Source: CAZOVK01 sp964583165 (GTDB lineage: Bacteria > Bacillota > Clostridia > Lachnospirales > WRAX01). Taken from it: a DNA stretch of 9,682 bases. Made by a program: the position numbers and the translations under genes. Of this stretch, positions 1-4,237 are shown in pieces. Location: assembly GCA_964583165.1 (NCBI GenBank), contig CAZOVK010000084.1, positions 1-9,682 on the forward strand. The letters are read 5' to 3'. The notes under the pieces are model-generated. The model was not told where the DNA came from. It searched no databases and saw nothing but the letters and a program-made list of their open reading frames with translations. Each line of letters starts with the position of its first letter. The first letter of the stretch is position 1.

Positions 1-2
1 TT

Positions 3-1133
3 GGTGGCAGTTCTGACACACCGGCTGTCGTTTTCGGCAAGGCTTCTACAACATTCCAGCCCGCTAACGAAATCCTCGGCATTCCCGAAGGCAAACTTCA
101 AGATACAGCGGTTATGGATTTGATTAACAAGGTTCAGCTCAAAAATTCGGGCGCAGACGTTTCGGCGGCGGCTCTGTTCGCTGATACAAGCAACATCAAA
201 GAAGGTAATATCACCTACGGAACAATCTTTGGTATCTACAAATTCGACAACACACTCTACCGTGTGCCCGTAACAGGCGCAGAACTCAAAGCCTATATGG
301 AATGGTCTATGAGTTGCTATAACCAATGGGTTCCCGGTGACATCTCTATCAGTTTTAACCCCGAAAAACCCGGTTACCTCTATGACATGTTCGCGGGCGT
401 TGACTATGAGGTTGACCTCTCTCAACCAGCGGGCAGCCGCGTGAAGAATGTCATGTTTAAGGGCGCTCCCCTCGCTGACGACACTCAATTGACACTTGCT
501 GTCAACAACTACCGCTATTCATCGGGGCTAAAGGCAAACAACCTCGTAGCCGCCAAGAAGGAATGGGAAAGCCCCAACTCCATCCGCGATATGCTTGTTG
601 AGTATATCAAAGAAAACGGCACAATCACTCCAGAAGTTGACAACAACTGGAAGATAGTCGGCGTGAATCTTGAAAACGAGAACCGCAGCGATATTATCGA
701 GCTTGTTAACAACGGTCAGTTGCCTGTTCCTTACGGCAAGAGCCTGAATGTCAACAACCTCAAAGACATTATCCCTCTTATCGGCAATATAAAGGTTGGC
801 AACAAGTTGGCTACCGTTTCTACCGTTAAGTATAACAATGAAACCTACTATCGCCTGCGCGATTTCGCTACGGTCACTGCCAACACAGAAAAAGAGATTA
901 ACATTACATGGGACGCAGTTAATGGTCTGGCGATTACATGGGGTAAATACACAGAGAAACCGCTTGAACTTACAGCCCCTGCAAACGCACAGTCCACAAC
1001 TATCAAAGCTAATGTCATGGGTAACGAGTATGTAGATAAAGCGGTAATTGTTGATGGCTATTACTATGTTTCTTCAAAGCTATTCGACAATAAAGTCATT
1101 AAAGACGCTCTTATTACCTTTCGAGCATATTAA
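3..1133 (+). CDS. 5'-nucleotidase / 2',3'-cyclic phosphodiesterase family protein, C-terminal part (5' end outside window)
   Basis: The frame is open from the first codon (position 3), so about 376 residues are visible and the N-terminal half is missing. The first ~225 visible residues match the C-terminal substrate-binding domain of bacterial 5'-nucleotidases (5_nucleotid_C): it opens with GGSSDTPAVVFGK, followed by a FDNTLYRVPVTGAELKAYME segment and the LTLAVNNYRYSSG segment. The catalytic metallophosphoesterase domain should lie upstream of the window. From about nt 730 to 960 follows a module with YYRLRDFA and a WDAVNGLAITWGKY stretch, typical of copper-amine-oxidase-N-like domains that Clostridia fuse to exported proteins. 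Family knowledge places such enzymes at the cell surface, hydrolysing extracellular nucleotides to nucleosides and phosphate; that location is inferred, because the signal peptide is not visible. No LPXTG or S-layer anchor is seen at the C-terminus, which ends in FRAY. A strong terminator follows 7 bases after the stop. The family assignment is secure, the exact substrate is not. Confidence 0.88.
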   Translation, partial: GGSSDTPAVVFGKASTTFQPANEILGIPEGKLQDTAVMDLINKVQLKNSGADVSAAALFADTSNIKEGNITYGTIFGIYKFDNTLYRVPVTGAELKAYMEWSMSCYNQWVPGDISISFNPEKPGYLYDMFAGVDYEVDLSQPAGSRVKNVMFKGAPLADDTQLTLAVNNYRYSSGLKANNLVAAKKEWESPNSIRDMLVEYIKENGTITPEVDNNWKIVGVNLENENRSDIIELVNNGQLPVPYGKSLNVNNLKDIIPLIGNIKVGNKLATVSTVKYNNETYYRLRDFATVTANTEKEINITWDAVNGLAITWGKYTEKPLELTAPANAQSTTIKANVMGNEYVDKAVIVDGYYYVSSKLFDNKVIKDALITFRAY

Positions 1134-1140
1134 GTGAACT

Positions 1141-1170
1141 AACCGCCCGCTTTTGCGGGCGGTTTTTTAT
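1141..1170 (+). terminator. Rho-independent terminator of the 5'-nucleotidase gene
   Basis: A perfect 10-bp stem, AACCGCCCGC (1141-1150) pairing with GCGGGCGGTT (1155-1164), encloses a TTTT loop and runs straight into a T-rich tract (TTTTAT). On the minus strand there is no T-run after the stem, so it should not act efficiently as terminator for the converging gene at 1173-1385. Confidence 0.95.
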
Positions 1171-1172
1171 TC

Positions 1173-1385
1173 CTAATCTTCAAATTGTTCGTCTTCATCA
1201 TCTTTGGGAATCAAATAATCATCGCCGTAGTCACGCAAAATCCTCATACGCTCCTCGTGCAGAAAGTTTTCGTCTGGGTTTATGTATATACACATCTCAC
1301 ATTGACCGCTGATTGAGATACTAATCTCATCAAGTAAACATTCGTTCTTGTAGTAGTAAATACAAAAGATATTTTCGCAAGTCAT
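1173..1385 (-). CDS. Small cysteine-rich acidic protein of unknown function (70 aa)
   Basis: A 70-residue protein starting MTCENIFCIYYYKNECLLDE. Five cysteines (C3, C8, C16, C29, C32) sit in the first 32 residues, the last two as a CxxC pair, and suggest a small metal-binding or disulfide-stabilised fold. The second half is charged and ends in a very acidic tail (KDDEDEQFED). The pattern resembles short clostridial hypothetical proteins that begin with a similar C-x4-C-x(n)-C motif, but I know no function for them. The start is firm: AGGAGG lies 5 bases upstream of the ATG (plus-strand CCTCCT at 1391-1396). The gene is divergent from a small XRE regulator and its promoter region holds a perfect palindrome, so it is probably the regulator's target. 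No signal peptide or membrane segment is seen. Confidence 0.8.
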   Translation of the reverse strand: MTCENIFCIYYYKNECLLDEISISISGQCEMCIYINPDENFLHEERMRILRDYGDDYLIPKDDEDEQFED

Positions 1386-1407
1386 AATATCCTCCTGTTC
1401 AACTTGT

Positions 1408-1437
1408 ATAACAAGACTAGTCTTGTTTCAATGTCAA
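1408..1437 (-). promoter_or_regulatory. Promoter P2 (proximal) for the Cys-rich protein gene
   Basis: On the minus strand a second perfect TTGACA (1432-1437) is followed after 18 bases by TGTTAT (1408-1413). The 16-bp palindrome at 1411-1426 fills the spacer and touches the -10, the usual place for a repressor to block RNA polymerase. Predicted transcription would start near 1401, giving a short leader with AGGAGG. The -10 is imperfect, so either P1 or P2 could be the main promoter. Confidence 0.55.
1411..1426. promoter_or_regulatory. Perfect 16-bp palindromic operator candidate
   Basis: ACAAGACT followed directly by AGTCTTGT is a perfect dyad of 16 bp in the divergent intergenic region between the small XRE regulator and the Cys-rich gene. 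It overlaps the spacer and -10 region of promoter P2. A dyad of this size fits a dimeric helix-turn-helix protein, so the adjacent XRE protein is the natural candidate; this is inferred from position only. Confidence 0.6.
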
Positions 1438-1480
1438 GACTTATAATGTCAGTATATTCTAGTTACACTATACTTGTCAA
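1432..1480 (-). promoter_or_regulatory. Promoter P1 (distal) for the Cys-rich protein gene
   Basis: On the minus strand a perfect -35 TTGACA (1475-1480) is followed after 18 bases by TATACT (1451-1456), a near-consensus -10. The interval lies between the XRE gene and the Cys-rich gene and reads toward the latter. The feature end includes the downstream -35 of promoter P2 because the two are arranged in tandem. Confidence 0.65.
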
Positions 1481-1504
1481 GAATAAGATGTGGGGTGTAA
1501 GAAG

Positions 1505-1744
1505 ATGCAGTATGGAAAGATTAGGATTAAGCTAGGTGAATTGCTAGAGAAAAAGGGATACAGCAAAAATAAATTCAGTCAGCGTGCCGAAATGCAACGC
1601 TCACAGATAAATAATTACTGTAAAAACGAGATAGCTCGCTTAGACATTGATGTTCTTGGAAGAATTTGTACTGTCCTACAATGTGAAATCTCTGACCTAC
1701 TGGAGTTTGTGCCCTACGATGAAAACGACAAAGGCAATGGGTGA
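1505..1744 (+). CDS. Small XRE/Cro-C1-type transcriptional regulator (79 aa)
   Basis: The protein is nearly all one helix-turn-helix domain of the HTH_26/Cro-C1 type: MQYGKIRIKLGELLEKKGYS, then NKFSQRAEMQRSQINNYCKN (recognition region), then a DVLGRICTVLQCEISDLLEF segment that is characteristic of these stand-alone regulators. I chose ATG 1505 because GGGGTG lies 7 bases upstream (1492-1497) and the domain starts immediately; an in-frame GTG at 1490 adds only five residues and lacks a ribosome binding site. A TATAAT at 1442-1447 could be its -10, but no good -35 is visible. It is divergent from the Cys-rich gene, and its own promoter region also overlaps the palindrome area, so autoregulation plus control of that neighbour is likely. 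Regulators of this type also occur in mobile elements, but nothing else here suggests one. Ligand unknown. Confidence 0.85.
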   Translation: MQYGKIRIKLGELLEKKGYSKNKFSQRAEMQRSQINNYCKNEIARLDIDVLGRICTVLQCEISDLLEFVPYDENDKGNG

Positions 1745-1761
1745 GCGCCCATTGCCTTTGT
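1728..1761. terminator. Shared bidirectional terminator hairpin between the XRE gene and bofA
   Basis: A perfect 14-bp stem, ACAAAGGCAATGGG (1728-1741) pairing with CCCATTGCCTTTGT (1748-1761), has a 6-base loop. The left arm is the last coding stretch of the XRE gene and its TGA stop sits in the loop (1742-1744); the right arm ends 3 bases before the bofA stop. T-rich flanks are weak on both sides (TTATTC on plus; CGTTTTC on minus), so the stem strength must do most of the work. Confidence 0.8.
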
Positions 1762-1764
1762 TAT

Positions 1765-2025
1765 TCATAAGATAGCCGAAAGCCCAAACAGCATAACCAC
1801 GCCGGGTATACCCAAAACCGCCACGACAGCGGCTGACAACAGGTTAATGCCGACAATCACACCCGTAAAGCTCAGTAACAGGTTTGTAAAAAAAATCGTC
1901 ACAAGCCCCACAATTGCTTGTAAGGCCATTTTCAACACCGTGCGGAACGGCTTCCCGAAAGCGAGAATCAGAAAGCCAAGCCCGCATAGGCCAATCATAA
2001 TGAGTATCACGGTTTGGGTGCTCAT
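1765..2025 (-). CDS. bofA: BofA-family pro-sigma-K processing inhibitor-like membrane protein
   Basis: An 86-residue hydrophobic protein, the usual BofA length. Visible membrane segments are about residues 5-23 and 33-52, and the C-terminal half holds the family hallmark, with N61 in GVIVGINLLSAAVVAV followed by LGIPG (71-75) and a hydrophobic tail. In Bacillus subtilis BofA sits in the mother-cell-derived outer forespore membrane and inhibits the intramembrane protease SpoIVFB, delaying sigma-K activation; that role is known for Bacillus, while Clostridia often carry BofA homologues whose role is unclear. The gene starts with an ATG that overlaps the stop of the upstream yaaL gene (ATGA), with GGGGGAGG about 7 bases upstream, so the two are translationally coupled. 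It is closed by the shared hairpin at 1728-1761. Its presence suggests a spore former. Confidence 0.9.
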   Translation of the reverse strand: MSTQTVILIMIGLCGLGFLILAFGKPFRTVLKMALQAIVGLVTIFFTNLLLSFTGVIVGINLLSAAVVAVLGIPGVVMLFGLSAIL

Positions 2026-2267
2026 ATCAGCGCCTCCCCCGTGTAGTCCATTGTGAGACCTTTGGACTTTACAATGCCCAGATAGTATTGGTATTTCATT
2101 GTCACTGCTTTAAGTTCATAGATACAGCTGTCTATCAGCATGGGTTCAGTTACGTTGTTAAGACTGTTGTGTACGGCGTCTAACTCGCGGCGTAGGCTTT
2201 CAACCGTTCTGAGTAACTCCGCGTCGTCTTTGGATAGTTTCTTCTTTTTGCTTTTCCCCCAAATCAT
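2022..2267 (-). CDS. yaaL: YaaL/DUF2508 family protein (81 aa)
   Basis: A small soluble protein starting MIWGKSKKKKLSKDD, with a basic N-terminus, a coiled-coil-like helical middle (LLRTVESLRRELDAVHNSLN) and the family motif YELKAVTMKYQYYLGIVKSK. That last segment matches the DUF2508 signature (YELKxAxxKYxYYLxxAK) of B. subtilis YaaL. The start was set at ATG 2267 because AGGAGG lies upstream at a good distance (plus-strand CCTCCT at 2275-2280); a longer in-frame start at 2309 lacks one. In Bacillus the order recR-yaaL-bofA is conserved, and the ATGA overlap with bofA preserves the second half of that arrangement here. Function is unknown; co-occurrence with bofA in spore formers suggests, but does not prove, a sporulation link. 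Confidence 0.88.
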   Translation of the reverse strand: MIWGKSKKKKLSKDDAELLRTVESLRRELDAVHNSLNNVTEPMLIDSCIYELKAVTMKYQYYLGIVKSKGLTMDYTGEALI

Positions 2268-2294
2268 ACTTGTCCCTCCTATACTGTTCACTAG

Positions 2295-2300
2295 ATTATA
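2295..2300 (-). promoter_or_regulatory. Possible -10 of an internal promoter for yaaL-bofA
   Basis: A perfect TATAAT on the minus strand lies 28 bases upstream of the yaaL start, in the 75-bp gap after galE. No convincing -35 is seen 16-18 bases upstream, so it could need an activator or be chance. galE has no terminator in this gap, so read-through from galE is also possible. Confidence 0.4.
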
Positions 2301-2342
2301 GTCGGGCATTTGGTAATTTATACCTATTTGGGGATGGTTTTG

Positions 2343-3332
2343 TTACTGATTGTAGCCGTTCGGGTGCGTTTTATGCCACTGCCATGCGGTTTTGATTATG
2401 TTCTCTAGGTCACTATGCTTTGGGGCGTAACCTAATTCACGCTGAATCTTCTCTGACGAAGCGACAAGAACAGACGGGTCACCGGCTCGCGGGGGGCAAA
2501 GCTCAACGGGTATGTCAACACCCGTGACGCGCCGCGCCGTTTCGATGATTTCAAGGTTCGAAAATCCCTTGCCGTTGCCGAGGTTGTAGATGCTACTTGC
2601 GCCGCCGTTTATGAGATTTTGAAGTGCTAAGATATGCGCGTAAGCAAGGTCTGTCACGTGTATATAATCGCGAATACACGTGCCGTCAGGTGTGGGATAG
2701 TTATTGCCAAAGAGCTTGATTGACGGGGTTTTGCCCATAGCGGCGAAGAGCGTTAGGGGTATCAGATGTGTTTCGGGGTTGTGGGCTTCACCCATCTTGC
2801 CCGATTCGTCAGCCCCCGCGACGTTAAAATAACGCAACGCCACATAGCGAATACCATACGCCAGTTCTGACCATTTCAGCAACTTTTCAACCGCCAATTT
2901 CGACTCACCGTAAGGGCTCTCGGGCACTGTTGGGGAGGTTTCTTCAATCGGCACAGTTTTAGGCTCGCCATAGACTGCGGCTGTGGACGAAAAGACAATA
3001 TTCTTTACGTTATTTGTTTTCATGGCTTCGAGTAAGTTAATCACACTTGCTATATTGTTCTCAAAGTATTTAAGCGGATTCGCAACGCTCTCACCGACTA
3101 GCGAGAACGCCGCGAAGTCAATAACGCCATCAAATCTATACCGCTCAAACAGGCTGTTTGTATAACTTTTATCGCGCAAATCTCCAACAACGAGTGTCGC
3201 GCCCTTTGGCACTGCCGCCGCATAACCCGTCACAAGGTTATCCGCAATAACAACGTCTATCCCTTGTTTCATCAACTCCAAAGCTGTATGGCTGCCGATA
3301 TACCCGGCGCCGCCGCAAACCAAAACGGTCAT
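2343..3332 (-). CDS. galE: UDP-glucose 4-epimerase
   Basis: A full-length 329-residue GalE, within the family's usual 325-340. It interconverts UDP-glucose and UDP-galactose in the cytoplasm (Leloir pathway and supply of UDP-galactose for surface polysaccharides). The NAD-binding Rossmann motif is GGAGYIG (7-13). The short-chain dehydrogenase catalytic set is present: SST at 115-117 and Y141-x3-K145 in SPYGESK. GalE-specific stretches include ALRYFNVAGA, HLIPLTLFAAMG, TPDGTCIRDYIHVTDLAYAH and YNLGNGKGFSNLEII. ATG 3332 was chosen because GGAGG lies 5 bases upstream; the upstream TTG overlaps that ribosome binding site. It lies upstream of yaaL-bofA, same strand, with no galK or galT in the window, so a role in cell-wall or capsule sugars is as likely as galactose catabolism. 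The assignment is firm. Confidence 0.97.
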   Translation of the reverse strand: MTVLVCGGAGYIGSHTALELMKQGIDVVIADNLVTGYAAAVPKGATLVVGDLRDKSYTNSLFERYRFDGVIDFAAFSLVGESVANPLKYFENNIASVINLLEAMKTNNVKNIVFSSTAAVYGEPKTVPIEETSPTVPESPYGESKLAVEKLLKWSELAYGIRYVALRYFNVAGADESGKMGEAHNPETHLIPLTLFAAMGKTPSIKLFGNNYPTPDGTCIRDYIHVTDLAYAHILALQNLINGGASSIYNLGNGKGFSNLEIIETARRVTGVDIPVELCPPRAGDPSVLVASSEKIQRELGYAPKHSDLENIIKTAWQWHKTHPNGYNQ

Positions 3333-3381
3333 AATATCCTCCAATATAAATGTAACCTCCCAAGCCCGCGTCGCATATTAT

Positions 3382-3395
3382 GTCACTGGGGTGAC
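3382..3395 (+). promoter_or_regulatory. Inverted repeat covering the ribosome binding site of the 3400 gene
   Basis: GTCAC (3382-3386) and GTGAC (3391-3395) form a 5-bp dyad with a TGGG loop. The right arm and loop contain GGGGTGA, the Shine-Dalgarno sequence of the small membrane gene, 5 bases before its ATG. In RNA the hairpin would partly hide the ribosome binding site; as DNA it could be an operator in the short divergent region with galE. Short enough to be chance. Confidence 0.35.
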
Positions 3396-3399
3396 GCGT

Positions 3400-3564
3400 A
3401 TGAAGCGGCGGCGCATGAGGATTATATTTTTAAGGCGTTACGGTCATATTTTGATAATCACGGGCATGTCGATGCTTCTGGTGTTGTTGTTGCCACAAGC
3501 CGGGATTGTCATTGCCATTTTGCTTATTATTATCGGCTCTTGGTCGGTTTTTCTTTGCTCGTAA
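3400..3564 (+). CDS. Small basic membrane protein (54 aa), unrecognised
   Basis: A short open frame of 54 residues with a Shine-Dalgarno GGGGTGA at 3388-3394, 5 bases before ATG, and its own terminator downstream. The N-terminus is strongly basic (MKRRRMRIIFLRRYGH) and is followed by two hydrophobic stretches, about residues 17-31 and 34-53, separated by a PQAG turn, ending in FLCS. By the positive-inside rule the N-terminus should be cytoplasmic, with either a hairpin of two short helices or one long one. I do not recognise the family. It is divergent from galE with a 67-bp gap. A CATATTA at 3374-3380 resembles the -10 of forespore sigma factors but lies very close to the ribosome binding site and has no clear -35. 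Ribosome binding site, hydrophobic pattern and terminator together support a real gene. Confidence 0.6.
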   Translation: MKRRRMRIIFLRRYGHILIITGMSMLLVLLLPQAGIVIAILLIIIGSWSVFLCS

Positions 3565-3620
3565 CGCTCTGATTTAATAGTAACATACACATTACGATTT
3601 GTCCAGTCAACACGAACAGC

Positions 3621-3647
3621 GCGCCGTGTGAATCGCGGCGCTTTTTT
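3621..3647 (+). terminator. Rho-independent terminator of the 54-aa membrane protein gene
   Basis: GCGCCGTG (3621-3628) pairs with CGCGGCGC (3634-3641) in an 8-bp GC-rich stem (one T-G wobble) with a TGAAT loop, followed by six Ts (3642-3647). It lies 57 bases after the stop at 3564 and has no other plus-strand gene upstream, which supports transcription of the small ORF. Confidence 0.85.
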
Positions 3648-3779
3648 GCTATGCTCTCTTTGAATAGTTTGTTGCTGTCGAAAATTTCATGGCTATACTT
3701 CTAACAATTCATACATAATTATAACATCCGCGCGATGATTTACAAGTTCCGTCAAGATACTCAATTTCTCAAATTCTTC
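3648..3779. other. Intergenic stretch without a supported gene
   Basis: This AT-rich gap lies between the terminator at 3621-3647 and the dfx promoter. On the minus strand a frame is open from 3824 to a TAG at 3693-3695 (43 codons) and reads as plausible protein, including CVACPEEFEKL and VNHRADVIIMYELLEV, but it has no ATG near its beginning and no ribosome binding site. It could be the tail of a decayed gene or chance. Nothing else was seen. Confidence 0.4.
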
Positions 3780-3808
3780 TGGACAAGCCACACATTTTGG
3801 GGTATTAT
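3780..3808 (+). promoter_or_regulatory. Promoter of the dfx-HD operon
   Basis: TGGACA (3780-3785) and TATTAT (3803-3808) are separated by exactly 17 bases, each one base from the sigma-A consensus. Transcription would start near 3815, inside the inverted repeat at 3807-3823. A second, poorer option is TTGGGG (3797-3802) with TATTTT (3821-3826). Confidence 0.7.
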
Positions 3809-3823
3809 AGTAATGGTTACTAT
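3807..3823. promoter_or_regulatory. Operator-like inverted repeat at the dfx promoter (ATAGTAA-N3-TTACTAT)
   Basis: A perfect 7-3-7 dyad overlaps the end of the -10 and the predicted start site of the dfx promoter. Its core AGTAA-N3-TTACT recurs at 6546-6558 beside the exonuclease promoter. The GTAA/TTAC arms resemble Fur-family boxes (the Bacillus Zur core is CGTAATnATTACG; PerR boxes are AT-rich dyads). dfx is a known PerR target in Clostridium acetobutylicum, so a Fur-family repressor is a reasonable guess. Confidence 0.55.
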
Positions 3824-3845
3824 TTTAGATTGAAAGGGGTTCACA

Positions 3846-4229
3846 ATGACAAGTCAGAAATTTTTCAGATGCAAGCACTGCGGCAATTTTATAGGTTTAA
3901 TCAACAACGCGGGTGTTCCGCTCAAATGTTGTGGCGAGAACATGGAGGAGCTTGTGGCTAACACAACAGAAGCCTCTCACGAGAAGCACTTACCCGTTGT
4001 AACTGTTGAGGGCGACGCGATTTCTGTCAATGTCGGTAGCGTCAATCACCCGATGGACGAACCACATTACATCGCGTTCATCTACATCGAAACAGAGAAC
4101 GGCGGCCAGCGCAAGACACAGCACCCCGGCTCACCCGCACAGGCGACTTTCAAACTCGTTGACGACAAGGCTATCGCGGCTTATGCGTATTGCAACCTGC
4201 ACGGCCTTTGGAAGACAAACATTGAGTAG
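3846..4229 (+). CDS. dfx: Desulfoferrodoxin / superoxide reductase (two-iron type)
   Basis: A complete 127-residue desulfoferrodoxin. This cytoplasmic enzyme of anaerobes reduces superoxide to hydrogen peroxide with electrons from rubredoxin, without releasing oxygen. The N-terminal desulforedoxin domain carries all four Cys ligands of iron center I (C9, C12, C28, C29). The C-terminal catalytic domain carries the center II ligands H48, H68, H74, C116 and H119, with the conserved EKH motif (46-48) whose Glu and Lys line the active site, and the CNLHGLW signature. All ligands are intact, so it should be active. The start has GAAAGGGG 6 bases upstream. It has a strong promoter with an overlapping inverted repeat and is followed after 8 bases by the HD phosphohydrolase gene, whose ribosome binding site overlaps the dfx stop, so the two form an operon. 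Also called rbo or sor. Confidence 0.97.
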   Translation: MTSQKFFRCKHCGNFIGLINNAGVPLKCCGENMEELVANTTEASHEKHLPVVTVEGDAISVNVGSVNHPMDEPHYIAFIYIETENGGQRKTQHPGSPAQATFKLVDDKAIAAYAYCNLHGLWKTNIE

Positions 4230-4237
4230 AGGTTAAT

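Noticed and set aside
796..1035. 79-codon plus-strand frame within the 5'-nucleotidase
   Set aside because: Out-of-frame reading of a clearly coding region, without a ribosome binding site.
1490..1504. GTG start for the XRE regulator
   Set aside because: It adds five residues ahead of the HTH domain and lacks a ribosome binding site; GGGGTG serves ATG 1505 instead.
2268..2309. Longer start for YaaL
   Set aside because: The extra 14 codons overlap the AGGAGG ribosome binding site and TATAAT; family proteins begin near MIWGK.
2312..2324. Imperfect dyad GGTAATTTATACC between galE and yaaL as a third AGTAA-N3-TTACT site
   Set aside because: The arms do not match the shared core (GGTA/TACC only) and the spacing differs.
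3374..3380. Forespore-sigma-like -10 (CATATTA) upstream of the 54-aa membrane protein
   Set aside because: The -35 is unconvincing and the start site would fall on the ribosome binding site; kept only as a remark.
3264..3572. 102-codon plus-strand open frame overlapping the start of galE
   Set aside because: Its first part is antisense to galE and its later part is an out-of-frame reading of the 54-aa membrane protein, which has the ribosome binding site and hydrophobic pattern.
3575..3596. AGTAA and TTACG half-sites downstream of the 54-aa gene
   Set aside because: They are 8 bases apart rather than 3 and lie in a region before a terminator, away from any promoter.
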